A model generated the notes under the pieces. The model saw nothing but the letters and a program-made list of their open reading frames with translations, was not told the DNA's origin and searched no databases. Made by a program: the position numbers and the translations under genes. A stretch of DNA of 57,382 bases. Origin: Flavobacteriales bacterium. Lineage in GTDB: Bacteria > Bacteroidota > Bacteroidia > Flavobacteriales_F > PHOS-HE28. The stretch covers positions 1 to 57,382 of the forward strand of contig JAEUSV010000068.1 of NCBI GenBank assembly GCA_016788485.1. Reading direction: 5' to 3'. Below, one piece after another: positions 24,540 through 33,165 of this stretch; the first letter of the stretch is position 1, and each line of letters starts with the position of its first letter.

Positions 24540-25678
24540 ACGCCACGGACGCCACCGCCTTCATCCGCAGCATCTACGGTGCCGAGGGCTTCATTCCCCT
24601 GCATGCCCCGGTGTTCGTGGGCAACGAGAAGGCCTACCTCGCCGAGTGCATCGACACCACCTTCGTGTCCTATGTGGGCAAGTTCGTGGAGCGCTTCGAG
24701 CAGGCCGTGAAGGACCATACCGGCGCGAAGCATGCCGTGGCCTGCTCCAGCGGCACGGCGGCCCTGCACATGGCGCTGGTGGCCGGGGGCGTGCGGCCGG
24801 GCGACCTGGTGCTGATGCCCGCGCTCACCTTCGTGGCCACGGCCAACGCAGTGCGCTACTGCCAGGCCGATCCCTTCTTCATCGACACGGACCGGCGCGA
24901 TCTCGGCTTCGACCTGGACCAGCTCGCCGACCACCTCGCCAACGGCACGGAGCGCAGGGCGGACGGCGTGTACGATAAGGGCACGGGCCGCCGCATCGGG
25001 GCCTGCCTGCCCGTGCACCTCTTCGGCCACGTGGCCCGGTTGGACGAGCTCGTTGAGCTGTGCGCGAAGCATGGCATCACCCTCATCGAGGATTCCGCCG
25101 AGGCCATGGGTTCCTTCTTCAAGGGCCGGCATGCGGGCACCTTCGGGCGCATCGGCGTGCTCAGCTTCAACGGCAACAAGACCATCACCACCGGTGGTGG
25201 TGGCATGGTGATCACGGACGACGAGGCCGTCGCGAAGCGCATCCGGCACGTCACCACCACGGCGAAGGTGCCGCACCGCTGGGAGTTCTTCCACGATGAG
25301 CTCGGTTACAACTACCGCCTCACCAACGTGAACGCGGCCATCGGGCTCGCGCAGATGGAACAGTTGGAGCGCTACATCACCAGCAAGCGCACCATTGCCG
25401 GGAAGTACGCCGCCTTCTTCAACGAGGGGCCCTACCGCCACTTCGCCGAGCCGAAGGATTGTCGGAGCAACTACTGGCTCAACGTGCTGCTGCTGCCCGA
25501 CCGTTCGGAGCGCGATGCATTCCTTGCGCACAGCAATGACAACGGCGTGATGACACGTCCGGCCTGGACGCTCATGAACAAGCTGCCGATGTACAAGGAT
25601 TGTCCGGCCCTGTCGCTGGAAGGCGCGCAGTGGTTGGAGGATCGCCTGGTGAACATCCCCAGCACACCCCTCGTGTGA
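24536..25678 (+). CDS. DegT/DnrJ-family sugar aminotransferase (LegC/PglE-like)
   Basis: The 380-residue PLP enzyme transfers an amino group to a keto-sugar nucleotide. Visible motifs are SSGTAALHMAL near residue 65 (phosphate grip), VHLFGHVARLDEL, EDSAEAMGS (cofactor-binding Asp) and FNGNKTITTGGGGM, with the PLP lysine at Lys215. The NGNK-TTGGGG signature is that of the LegC and PglE subgroup, which acts at C4 of UDP-4-keto-6-deoxy amino sugars. The GTG start overlaps the stop of the epimerase gene. Its neighbours (NeuD-like acetyltransferase and nucleotidyltransferase) support amino-sugar synthesis. Confidence 0.88.
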   Translation: MNATDATAFIRSIYGAEGFIPLHAPVFVGNEKAYLAECIDTTFVSYVGKFVERFEQAVKDHTGAKHAVACSSGTAALHMALVAGGVRPGDLVLMPALTFVATANAVRYCQADPFFIDTDRRDLGFDLDQLADHLANGTERRADGVYDKGTGRRIGACLPVHLFGHVARLDELVELCAKHGITLIEDSAEAMGSFFKGRHAGTFGRIGVLSFNGNKTITTGGGGMVITDDEAVAKRIRHVTTTAKVPHRWEFFHDELGYNYRLTNVNAAIGLAQMEQLERYITSKRTIAGKYAAFFNEGPYRHFAEPKDCRSNYWLNVLLLPDRSERDAFLAHSNDNGVMTRPAWTLMNKLPMYKDCPALSLEGAQWLEDRLVNIPSTPLV

Positions 25679-25679
25679 C

Positions 25680-26267
25680 ATGACCAAGCCCTCGCTCATC
25701 CTGGTCGGTGCCGGTGGGCATTGCCGCTCGTGCATCGACGTGATCGAGCTCGAAGGGCGTTGGACCATCGCCGGCATCGTGGGCAGGCCGCAGGAGCGGG
25801 GCATCACCGTGCTCGGTCATGCCGTGAACCACGCCGACGAGGACCTTCCTGCCCTGGTGGCGGCGGGTCATGCGTTCCTGCTCACCATCGGGCAGATCGG
25901 GGCGCCCGGTATGCGCCAGGTGCTCTTTGAACGGCTGCGGGCCCTGGGTGCCGGAATGGCCACCATCATCTCGCCGCGTGCCTACGTTTCGGCGCACGCG
26001 CAAGTGGGCCCGGGCACCATCGTCATGCACCACGCCCTGGTGAACGCCGCAGCGATCGTCGGCGCCAACTGCATCATCAATTCGAAGGCGCTGGTCGAGC
26101 ATGATGCGGAAGTGGGCGATCACTGCCATGTGGCGACCACAGCGGTGGTGAACGGTGGCGTCCGCGTCGGCGATGGCTCCTTCATCGGCAGCGGCGCCGT
26201 GCTCAAGGAGTACATCACCCTCCCTTCGGGTAGCTTCGTCAAGGCCAACGCCATACACAAGGGCTGA
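25680..26267 (+). CDS. NeuD/PglD-like sugar N- or O-acetyltransferase
   Basis: The 195-residue protein begins SLILVGAGGHCRSCIDVIE, the small Rossmann-like N-terminal domain of the NeuD family that binds the nucleotide sugar. It continues as a left-handed beta-helix (ISPRAYVSAHAQVGPGTIV, INSKALVEHDAEVGDHCH), where the His in VEHDAEVGDHCH is the usual catalytic base. In PglD it acetylates the amine made by PglE, so acetylation of the product of the preceding gene is the simplest reading. It starts one base after the aminotransferase stop. Confidence 0.85.
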   Translation: MTKPSLILVGAGGHCRSCIDVIELEGRWTIAGIVGRPQERGITVLGHAVNHADEDLPALVAAGHAFLLTIGQIGAPGMRQVLFERLRALGAGMATIISPRAYVSAHAQVGPGTIVMHHALVNAAAIVGANCIINSKALVEHDAEVGDHCHVATTAVVNGGVRVGDGSFIGSGAVLKEYITLPSGSFVKANAIHKG

Positions 26268-26270
26268 ACC

Positions 26271-27356
26271 ATGCCGATCTCCGAGAAGGCCCAGCGCATC
26301 ACCGTCGCGCACGACCTCACCCTCGTGCAGGCCATGCGCCGCATGGACGAGCTGGACCGCAAGCTGCTGCTCGTGTTCAAGGGGAGCGCATTCCTCGGGG
26401 TGCTCAGCGTGGGCGACATCCAGCGGGCCATCATCCGCAACCTGCCGCTGGACACCCCGGTGGCCGACGTGATGCGGGCGAACATGCGGATGGCCAGGGA
26501 CACGGACGAGCGCGAAGCGGTGCGACAGCTCATGCTCGACTTCCGCACGGAGTGCATGCCGGTGGTGGATGAGGGCGGGGCGCTGGTCGATGTGCTCTTC
26601 TGGGAGGATGAGTTCCCGGTGACGCTCCATCGCGACGAGCGCATGCTGGACCTGCCCGTGGTGATCATGGCCGGGGGGCTGGGAAGCCGCCTGAAGCCGC
26701 TCACGAACATCATCCCCAAGCCGTTGGTGCCCATCGGGGAGAAGCCCATCATCCAGCTCATCATCGAGGGGTTCCGCAGGCTCGGGGTGAAGGAGTTCCA
26801 CCTGACGGTGAACTACAAGCACGAGATGATCCGCTACTTCTTCGAGCACCTCGAAGGGCGCGATTATTCGGTGGACTATGTGCTCGAGGACAAGCCGCTG
26901 GGCACGGCGGGCAGCCTGCAACTGCTGAAGGACCGCTTGAAGGGGCGCTTCTTCGTGTCGAACTGCGACATCCTTGTCGACCAGGACCACCGGGCCATCC
27001 ACGACTACCACCTGGAGAACCGGAACGACATCACCCTGGTGGGCGTGCTCAAGAACTACCACATCCCCTACGGCACCTTGGAGACCGGTGAGGGGGGCGA
27101 GCTGCTCGGCATGCGCGAGAAGCCCGACCTCAACTTCATGATCAACTCGGGCCTCTACCTCCTGGAGCGCCATGTGATCGACGAGATCCCTTCCGGCGGG
27201 CACATGGACATCACCACGCTGATCGAGAAGGTGAGGGGGAAGGGCGGACGTGTGGGCGTGTTCCCGGTGAGCGAGCGCTCGTGGTTCGACATCGGGGAGT
27301 GGAACGAGTACCAGACCACCCTGAAGGAGGCGGGCCGCCGGTTCGACCTCGGTTGA
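26271..27356 (+). CDS. CBS-domain nucleotidyltransferase (PtmE-like)
   Basis: The 361-residue protein joins a CBS pair (about residues 5-120; FLGVLSVGDIQRAII and CMPVVDEGGALV) to a sugar-phosphate nucleotidyltransferase (from ~128). The latter has MAGGLGSRLKPLT and IPKPLVPIGEKPI, the nucleotide and sugar-phosphate loops, and NCDILVDQD for the metal. This fusion is that of PtmE, the GlcN-1-phosphate guanylyltransferase of the Campylobacter legionaminic acid pathway. It would charge a sugar-1-phosphate to the NDP-sugar. The CBS pair may sense adenine nucleotides. The NDP and sugar are unproven. Confidence 0.85.
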   Translation: MPISEKAQRITVAHDLTLVQAMRRMDELDRKLLLVFKGSAFLGVLSVGDIQRAIIRNLPLDTPVADVMRANMRMARDTDEREAVRQLMLDFRTECMPVVDEGGALVDVLFWEDEFPVTLHRDERMLDLPVVIMAGGLGSRLKPLTNIIPKPLVPIGEKPIIQLIIEGFRRLGVKEFHLTVNYKHEMIRYFFEHLEGRDYSVDYVLEDKPLGTAGSLQLLKDRLKGRFFVSNCDILVDQDHRAIHDYHLENRNDITLVGVLKNYHIPYGTLETGEGGELLGMREKPDLNFMINSGLYLLERHVIDEIPSGGHMDITTLIEKVRGKGGRVGVFPVSERSWFDIGEWNEYQTTLKEAGRRFDLG

Positions 27357-27359
27357 GCC

Positions 27360-28487
27360 ATGCGCCTGCTCTACATCGGCAATGCCGACAACCCGTTGCT
27401 GGTGGACCTCGCGCTGGAGGTGAAGCGCCTCCGGCCTGACGTTGTCATCGATATCATCTCCGAGCGCGAAAGCCGCCATCCACGGGCGCATCAGGCCTTT
27501 GATCGCATCATGTCACCTTCGGGCGCGGGCTGGATGCGAACGACCCGCGGCGTGAAATTCCTTTGGTACATGGCCAAGTACCGGGCCCTGCTTGCCAGGA
27601 CCGATGGGAGGTACGATGCCGTTCATGTGTTCTACCTGTCCGCCATCTGGGGCGCGCTTGCGAACGGGTTGCGCGCACGTGGAGGGCGGTTGATCGTCTC
27701 GCTGTTCGGTAGTGACGTGTACCGGACCACGGGCCTGCTCCAGCCGCTCCAAGCACACTTGCTGCGAGCGGCGGACCATGTCACAGCGGCCAATGCGGAC
27801 ACCTTGGATGCGGCAAGCCGCATGCACGTCGATCTTTCGGAGCGCAGCTCGCTGGTCCGTTTCGGTCTGCGCCCCTTGGAGCATGTGCAGCGATTGCGAC
27901 GCACGGGCGACCGCGTGATGCACCGGGCCGCGCTGGGGCTGCCCGCGGATCGCATCATCGTTGTGGCCGGTTACAACGCTTCGATGAACCAGCGGCATGC
28001 GGCGATCATCGAGGCGCTCGATGTGCTCCCGACGGCGTTGCGCGACCGCCTGTTCGTTGTGCTGCCCATGACCATGGGCGGTGATGAGGCTTATCGCATG
28101 GAGGTCCGTACCCTGATCGGGCTCACGGGCATTCCGCACCGCATCTTCAGCGACCTGATGACCGATGAGGATGTGGCCCGCCTGCGTCTTGCAGCGGACA
28201 TCCTGGTTCAGGTGCAGGCCACCGATCAGCTCGCCGGCGCCATGCAGGAGCATCTCTGCGCCGGTACCGTGGTGATCACCGGGGCATGGTTGCCGTATGC
28301 CGTGCTACACGATGCGGGCGTTCGGTTCTGGGCCATTGAGGGATTGAACGACCTGCCTGCGGCAGTGCGGGAGGCGCTGGACGAACTGGAAGCGCGCAGA
28401 GAACAGTGCCAGGACAACGAGGGTCCCATCCTCGAACTGAGCTCCTGGTCACACACCGCCCCGCGCTGGTCGGCGTTGTACGACTGA
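27360..28487 (+). CDS. Glycosyltransferase, GT-B fold, family uncertain
   Basis: The 375-residue protein has a GT-B layout: an N-terminal half with LYIGNADNPLLVDLALEV and LIVSLFGSDVYRTTG, and a C-terminal half with ADILVQVQATDQLAGAMQE and GTVVITGAWLPY, which fit the donor-binding end of GT4-like enzymes. The usual E-x7-E is replaced by a looser acidic pattern. It closes the amino-sugar operon and probably adds that sugar to a glycan. It converges on the DUF2147 gene with 7 bases between. Confidence 0.72.
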   Translation: MRLLYIGNADNPLLVDLALEVKRLRPDVVIDIISERESRHPRAHQAFDRIMSPSGAGWMRTTRGVKFLWYMAKYRALLARTDGRYDAVHVFYLSAIWGALANGLRARGGRLIVSLFGSDVYRTTGLLQPLQAHLLRAADHVTAANADTLDAASRMHVDLSERSSLVRFGLRPLEHVQRLRRTGDRVMHRAALGLPADRIIVVAGYNASMNQRHAAIIEALDVLPTALRDRLFVVLPMTMGGDEAYRMEVRTLIGLTGIPHRIFSDLMTDEDVARLRLAADILVQVQATDQLAGAMQEHLCAGTVVITGAWLPYAVLHDAGVRFWAIEGLNDLPAAVREALDELEARREQCQDNEGPILELSSWSHTAPRWSALYD

Positions 28488-28494
28488 GCCGCGT

Positions 28495-28926
28495 TCACTT
28501 ACCCTGCTCGCGAAGCCAGGTCTGCGTGCGGTAGAAGAAGGCCACGTAGCCGCGCACCTTCAGTTGGCCGTTCTCCAGCCAAAGTTTGCAGTCGTACACA
28601 CTGCCGTTCTTGGGGTCGAGGATGGTGCCGTCCCCCCATTCCTCCCCATCGCGCACAAGACCGCGGATGATCTCCATGCCGATCACCTTCCTGCCGTGCC
28701 GGTCGTCATCCGTCGCGCACTTCGTGCATATGGGGTCCGGGTCCTCGCCGGGGTCGCGGAAGAGCTGGACGATGCGACCGTAGAGCCGGCCTCCACGCTC
28801 GGTGATCTCGACCACGCTCCGTCGCTTGCCGGTCTCGTCGTCCACCGTGACCCAGCGGCCCGTCACGGTCTGGGCGAAGGCGAGGTGCGTGAGCAGCAGC
28901 AGGGGGAGGAGCAGGGTGATGCGCAT
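28495..28926 (-). CDS. Secreted DUF2147-family protein
   Basis: The 143-residue protein has a signal peptide (MRITLLLPLLLLTHLAFAQ) and one DUF2147 domain, a small beta-rich lipocalin-like fold. Family features are TGRWVTVDDETGKRRSVVEI, GRLYGRIVQLF, the CTKC pair, GMEIIRGL, and YDCKLWLENGQL. The CTKC cysteines may bind metal or form a disulfide. The function is unknown. It is the last gene of the operon running from 34411, five bases after the M1 peptidase gene. Confidence 0.87.
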   Translation of the reverse strand: MRITLLLPLLLLTHLAFAQTVTGRWVTVDDETGKRRSVVEITERGGRLYGRIVQLFRDPGEDPDPICTKCATDDDRHGRKVIGMEIIRGLVRDGEEWGDGTILDPKNGSVYDCKLWLENGQLKVRGYVAFFYRTQTWLREQGK

Positions 28927-28931
28927 GGCGG

Positions 28932-31900
28932 TCAGAAGGTGCGTCCAATGCCCACAACGTACCGGAACGCGAAGTGTTCGTCCTCACCGGCGGGCAGGGC
29001 GCTCAGGACCAAGGGCATGTCGAAGCGGATGGTGAAGGGCTTCAGGTCGACGAGGGGGCCCCAGCGCTTGATGGTGAACGCGGCACCGATGCCTGCATCT
29101 GCGCGGGGACGGGCGAGCTCGAGCCGCTGCCCGTCCGAGGTGCTGGTGCGGTAGCCCATGGAGCCCATGTCGCCGAAGAGGTACACGTCCAGGTGCAGGT
29201 AGCGGGCGAGCGCGCCGGGCCGTATGTCCACCAGGCCGTCGAGGTCGAGCTCGGCGCTGGCCGACACACCGGTGTTGCCGGCGTAGGTGAGCACCTGGTC
29301 GGCACCGGTCCCTTCCGGGGCATAGTAGCCGGCGTAGCCGCGCAGGTTCAGGCCGCCGCCGTGCTGGAAATGGTTCACGCCGCCGCTGTACCCGAGCCAG
29401 TCGTAGGGCACGAAGCCGATGCTGCGCACGAACTTGTCATCCATGTACCCCTCGGGATTGGCACCGGCGAGGTAGAGCTGGCTTTCGCGCGGTGTGCTGC
29501 CCGTGCCGTATTGCCCGAACGCCCGTGTGCGCAGCAGCCAACGGCCGAATCGGTTGTCGTTGATGGCGGTGAGCGACGCCTGTGCGTAGCCCCGGGCTGA
29601 CCCGATGGTGCTGTTGCGCACGTTGAAGGTGATCCGCCCTTCGCCGCGCCCATACGTGTAGCCGTGACGCAGGCCGTTGTCCCAGGCGCTGTTCAGGGCG
29701 TCGAGCTCCCATTGCCCCGGGTAGTTCAGGTAGGTGAGGTCGCTCGAATCGCGGCGCAGGAAGAACTTCAGCCCGGTGTAGAGCTCGGTGCTCCCGTTGG
29801 GAAGCTGCCACTTGAAGCCGGCACCGTATTGCTCCAGCCCGTCGAGGAGCCGCGCGTGCACGTTCACGCTGGAGCCCTTGAGCAGCTTCTCGGTGCCGGT
29901 CTCGTACCGGAAATTGAAGTTGAACGGGTCGTACCGGGTGTCGCGGTTGTCCGGCACGGGATCGAAGCTCGCGGCGCTGTTGGTGGACGGCAGATGCTGC
30001 AGGAATCCCGTGTTGATCCATGCGGAGAACCACACCTTGTGCCTGTAGCGCATGTGGTCGCCGTGGAAGTGCACGCCGAGCTTCAGCCCGTCGTAGCCGT
30101 TCCACCAGAGGTCGGGCCTGCCGAAGGCCTCGTAGGTGCGCCGGTCGGGCCGGTTGTACACGTGGTGGTCGAAGGTGAGCTCCACGGGCGGTCGAAGGCT
30201 GTTGTTCAGCGGGTCGTGGTCCGCCAGGCGGAAGGTGGTGTCGATGCGCACCTCCGCGATGCCGGAGGGGATGTCCACGCGTACCTCATGGTCGCGATGC
30301 AGCTCGTCCCAGCCGATCCAGCGCGGCATCACCTGCGCGGTCGTGGGCTTGGTGTACCAGGTGTTGGGGATGTGCAGGTCGTAGTTCCGCCCATCCTTGG
30401 CGGTCACGCGCAGGTCCAGCGGCATCTGCATGCTGCCTTTGCGCCGCAGCCGGATCACCTGCCCGCTGTCGGCGTGGCGGTCGCGCACGCCCACCACGGC
30501 GTAGTCGATGCGCTTGTCGGTCTCGATCCACTGGTCGAAGAACCAGTTGAGGTCCACCCCGGTGAACTGGATCACGCTGTTGCGGAAGTCCTCGACGTAG
30601 GGGTGGCACATGCGCCACTGGTCGAAGTTGTGCCGCATCGCGGCCAGGAACACGCTGTCGCCGAGCACGTACTGCAGGTTGTACAGCATGGTGGCGGTCT
30701 TGTAGTACACATGCCCATATCCGCCGCCGCGCCCTTCGACGTGCGCGAACTCGTCGCTGTGGGTGTTGATCGGCGGCAGCTCGTCGCGGACGGCATCGCG
30801 CATGTAGCCGTAGTACACCTCGCTCTCGCGCACCAGCCCGGGTTTCGTGTACCGGCGCACGTACGTGTTGCCTGGCTCCTCCTCCACCAGGGTGTCGCCG
30901 TCCACATGTTCAAGCCCCCAGCTGGTGATGAACTGCGTGAAGCCCTCATCGAGCATGGCGCGGTAGGTCTCGTTGTTGCCCACCATGCCGTAGAACCAGT
31001 TGTGGCCGATCTCGTGCATGAACAACCCGCGGTAGTTCGGGTCGTTGCCGCTGTCGAGCGTGAGCATGGGGTATTCCATGCCGTCCTGCGCATCGGCCAC
31101 CACCATCTTGGGATAGGCGTACATGCCGATCTGCTCGCTGTGCACCCGGATGCACTTGGCGCAATAGTCCGCCGCGTTCTGCCAGCCGCTGGCGTGGGGC
31201 TCCTCGGCCACGGCCACGCACCTCACGCCGTTCCATTCGGTCTCGCCGATACGGTAGGTGGGGTCGGCCGTGAAGGCGAAGTCGTGCACGTTCTCGGCGT
31301 GGTAGCGCCACACCTTGCGCACGGTGCTGTCATAGGGCGTGATCACGCTGGGCGCCTCGCCCCATGGCTTGTCCTTGAAGTTGGCCAGGTCGAGGCGGCG
31401 GCGCAGCTCGGGGGGCAGCACCTCGGAGGGGTTCTGCAGCCAGCCGGTGGCCTCCACCACCATGTCGTTGGGCATGTCGAGCTCCACATCGTAGGTGCCG
31501 AAGTCGCCGTACAGCTCGTTGCCCAGGTGCTGCTGCGTGTCCCAGCCCATCTTGCGGTCGTACACGGCGATGCGCGGGTACCAGTGCACGCCATCGTAGT
31601 GCTTGAAACCCCAGGCGTTGAAGAGCTTCATTCGCCGCCAGGCATCGCTGGCCCAGTGCGTGCGGAAGTTGCCTGTGAAGCGCACCTTGCCGCCCGGGGG
31701 GAGCGGGGCGTTCAGCCAGGCCTTGAGCACCGTGTTGTCGAGCTCGGTGCGCAGCGGCACGCCATCGCAGCGGAGGTCGGAGAGGTCGGTGCCGCGCTCC
31801 TTCGTGGTGTCGCCGATGGCCTCGGAGGGGCGCGCGCCGCCGCTCAGGTGGGCGTAGGATCCAGCGTTGTACGCGTTCTGGTAGAGGTGGAAGAAGACGT

Positions 31901-32162
31901 GCCGGAGCGTGTCGGGGCTGTTGTTCCAGTACACGAGGTCCACGGAGCCATCGGCCACGTCGGTTCGCTCATCGAGCCGTGCGTGGATCCGGTAGTGCAC
32001 GTCCTGCTGCCAGTACCCTTCGTGTGGCGGCCGGTTCTTCCAGTAGTGCGGATTGTCCGCGTTGCGGTAGGTGTTGGGCGGATGTAGCGGGTCGAAGCGC
32101 TGGGCGTGCAGGGCGGCCGGGGCGGTGAGCGCCAGTATCCACAGGGCGGCGTAGGTCCTCAT
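28932..32162 (-). CDS. M1-family zinc aminopeptidase with probable C-terminal outer-membrane barrel
   Basis: This 1076-residue protein has a signal peptide ending HAQ (residue ~21), then an M1 catalytic region. DGMEYP corresponds to the substrate-binding GAMEN motif, the zinc motif is His383-Glu-Ile-Gly-His387, and the third ligand is Glu406, exactly 18 residues later (LDEGF). The last ~350 residues differ from soluble M1 enzymes: alternating aromatic/polar strands, GLNLRGYAGYYAPEG, GIGAAFTIKRWGPLVDLKPF and a terminal GIGRTF resemble the barrel of BamA-like surface antigens. The peptidase is therefore probably anchored to the outer membrane by its own barrel. The barrel is inferred. Confidence 0.85.
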   Translation of the reverse strand: MRTYAALWILALTAPAALHAQRFDPLHPPNTYRNADNPHYWKNRPPHEGYWQQDVHYRIHARLDERTDVADGSVDLVYWNNSPDTLRHVFFHLYQNAYNAGSYAHLSGGARPSEAIGDTTKERGTDLSDLRCDGVPLRTELDNTVLKAWLNAPLPPGGKVRFTGNFRTHWASDAWRRMKLFNAWGFKHYDGVHWYPRIAVYDRKMGWDTQQHLGNELYGDFGTYDVELDMPNDMVVEATGWLQNPSEVLPPELRRRLDLANFKDKPWGEAPSVITPYDSTVRKVWRYHAENVHDFAFTADPTYRIGETEWNGVRCVAVAEEPHASGWQNAADYCAKCIRVHSEQIGMYAYPKMVVADAQDGMEYPMLTLDSGNDPNYRGLFMHEIGHNWFYGMVGNNETYRAMLDEGFTQFITSWGLEHVDGDTLVEEEPGNTYVRRYTKPGLVRESEVYYGYMRDAVRDELPPINTHSDEFAHVEGRGGGYGHVYYKTATMLYNLQYVLGDSVFLAAMRHNFDQWRMCHPYVEDFRNSVIQFTGVDLNWFFDQWIETDKRIDYAVVGVRDRHADSGQVIRLRRKGSMQMPLDLRVTAKDGRNYDLHIPNTWYTKPTTAQVMPRWIGWDELHRDHEVRVDIPSGIAEVRIDTTFRLADHDPLNNSLRPPVELTFDHHVYNRPDRRTYEAFGRPDLWWNGYDGLKLGVHFHGDHMRYRHKVWFSAWINTGFLQHLPSTNSAASFDPVPDNRDTRYDPFNFNFRYETGTEKLLKGSSVNVHARLLDGLEQYGAGFKWQLPNGSTELYTGLKFFLRRDSSDLTYLNYPGQWELDALNSAWDNGLRHGYTYGRGEGRITFNVRNSTIGSARGYAQASLTAINDNRFGRWLLRTRAFGQYGTGSTPRESQLYLAGANPEGYMDDKFVRSIGFVPYDWLGYSGGVNHFQHGGGLNLRGYAGYYAPEGTGADQVLTYAGNTGVSASAELDLDGLVDIRPGALARYLHLDVYLFGDMGSMGYRTSTSDGQRLELARPRADAGIGAAFTIKRWGPLVDLKPFTIRFDMPLVLSALPAGEDEHFAFRYVVGIGRTF

Positions 32163-32172
32163 GGCGGGACCG

Positions 32173-32180
32173 GCAAGTTA
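32173..32180 (-). promoter_or_regulatory. -7 box of the M1 peptidase gene
   Basis: TAACTTGC on the minus strand, 10 bases before the ATG at 32162, lies in the 43-base gap after the YihY gene and could give the M1 and DUF2147 genes a separate promoter. Confidence 0.35.
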
Positions 32181-32205
32181 CCGGATCGCGCCCTGCATGG
32201 GCGGT

Positions 32206-33162
32206 TCAGCCCCGGGTGGTCTCGGGACGAAGGCTCTCCCGGCTCTCCACACGGGCGCGCGAGATGCTGGCGTTGAGCTCGAAGCCGATGAGCAGCACGA
32301 TCATGTTGAAGTAGATCCAGAGCTGCACGGCGAGGATGGCGCCGATCGAGCCGTAAAGGGCGTTGTAATCGGTGATCCGGCCGAAGAAGAAGACGAGCGC
32401 CTGGCTCATGAGCAGCGACAGCACCACCGCCAGGATCGCTCCGGGTGTGATCAGCTTGAACCGTCGCGCGCCGGGATCCCCCGCGTTGTAGAGGAGCGAG
32501 ATGCTGCCCATCATCATGAGCACGGTGGTGCCCCACTTGGCGGCCAGCAGCCCGAAGTGCTCCAGCTGGCTCAACACGTAGCCGCTGTCGTTGATCAGGG
32601 AGATGGCCCAGTTGCTGAGGCTCAGCAGGGCCATGGCGATCACCATCATCACGGTGAGCACCACCAGCAGGCCCAGGCTCAGCAGCCGCTGCTTGAAGGC
32701 GCTGTGCCAGCGTGTCACATGGTAGCTTGCGCTGAAGCCGTCCAGGATCGCGTCCATGCAATTGCTGGCCAGGTACAGCCCGGTGATGAAGCTGACGGAG
32801 AGCAGGGTGCTGTGCTTCTTCACCACCAGGTCGTGCAGCATGCCCTCGATGAACGCATAGACCTCGTAAGGCATCATGGCCCGGAAGTTGGCCAGCAGCA
32901 TGGCCTGGAAATCCTGCACCGGGATGTACGGGATCAGGGTGAGGAGCATGATCAGGGCCGGAAAGAAGGCCAGGAAGAGCTTGAAGGCGATGGCCGATGC
33001 CCGGTTGATGATCTGCCCCTGCTGCAGGGCCAGGAAAAAGAAGCGGGAGATGTGATAGAGGCTGAACCCCTCGAAGCCGGGCAGCACGATGCGCTGGGAC
33101 CACCGGATCATCCGCCGGTTGCTGGACGAGTACAGCAGCTTGCGGCGCACCCGGTGGATCAT
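32206..33162 (-). CDS. YihY/virulence factor BrkB-family membrane protein
   Basis: The 318-residue protein has six strong membrane helices, starting after a basic N-terminal stretch, with the family block RASAIAFKLFLAFFPALIMLLTLIP near residue 55 (here noted by position), GLYLASNCMDAILDGF, and YGSIGAILAVQLWIYF near the end. It is an inner-membrane protein. YihY was once thought to be RNase BN, but that was withdrawn, and its function is uncertain. It starts 3 bases after nadC ends, so it is co-transcribed. Confidence 0.9.
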   Translation of the reverse strand: MIHRVRRKLLYSSSNRRMIRWSQRIVLPGFEGFSLYHISRFFFLALQQGQIINRASAIAFKLFLAFFPALIMLLTLIPYIPVQDFQAMLLANFRAMMPYEVYAFIEGMLHDLVVKKHSTLLSVSFITGLYLASNCMDAILDGFSASYHVTRWHSAFKQRLLSLGLLVVLTVMMVIAMALLSLSNWAISLINDSGYVLSQLEHFGLLAAKWGTTVLMMMGSISLLYNAGDPGARRFKLITPGAILAVVLSLLMSQALVFFFGRITDYNALYGSIGAILAVQLWIYFNMIVLLIGFELNASISRARVESRESLRPETTRG

Positions 33163-33165
33163 GGC

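Noticed and set aside
24536-27356. A complete legionaminic acid pathway
   Set aside because: Only aminotransferase, acetyltransferase and nucleotidyltransferase types are present. The synthase, the hydrolysing epimerase and the CMP-transferase are absent from the window.
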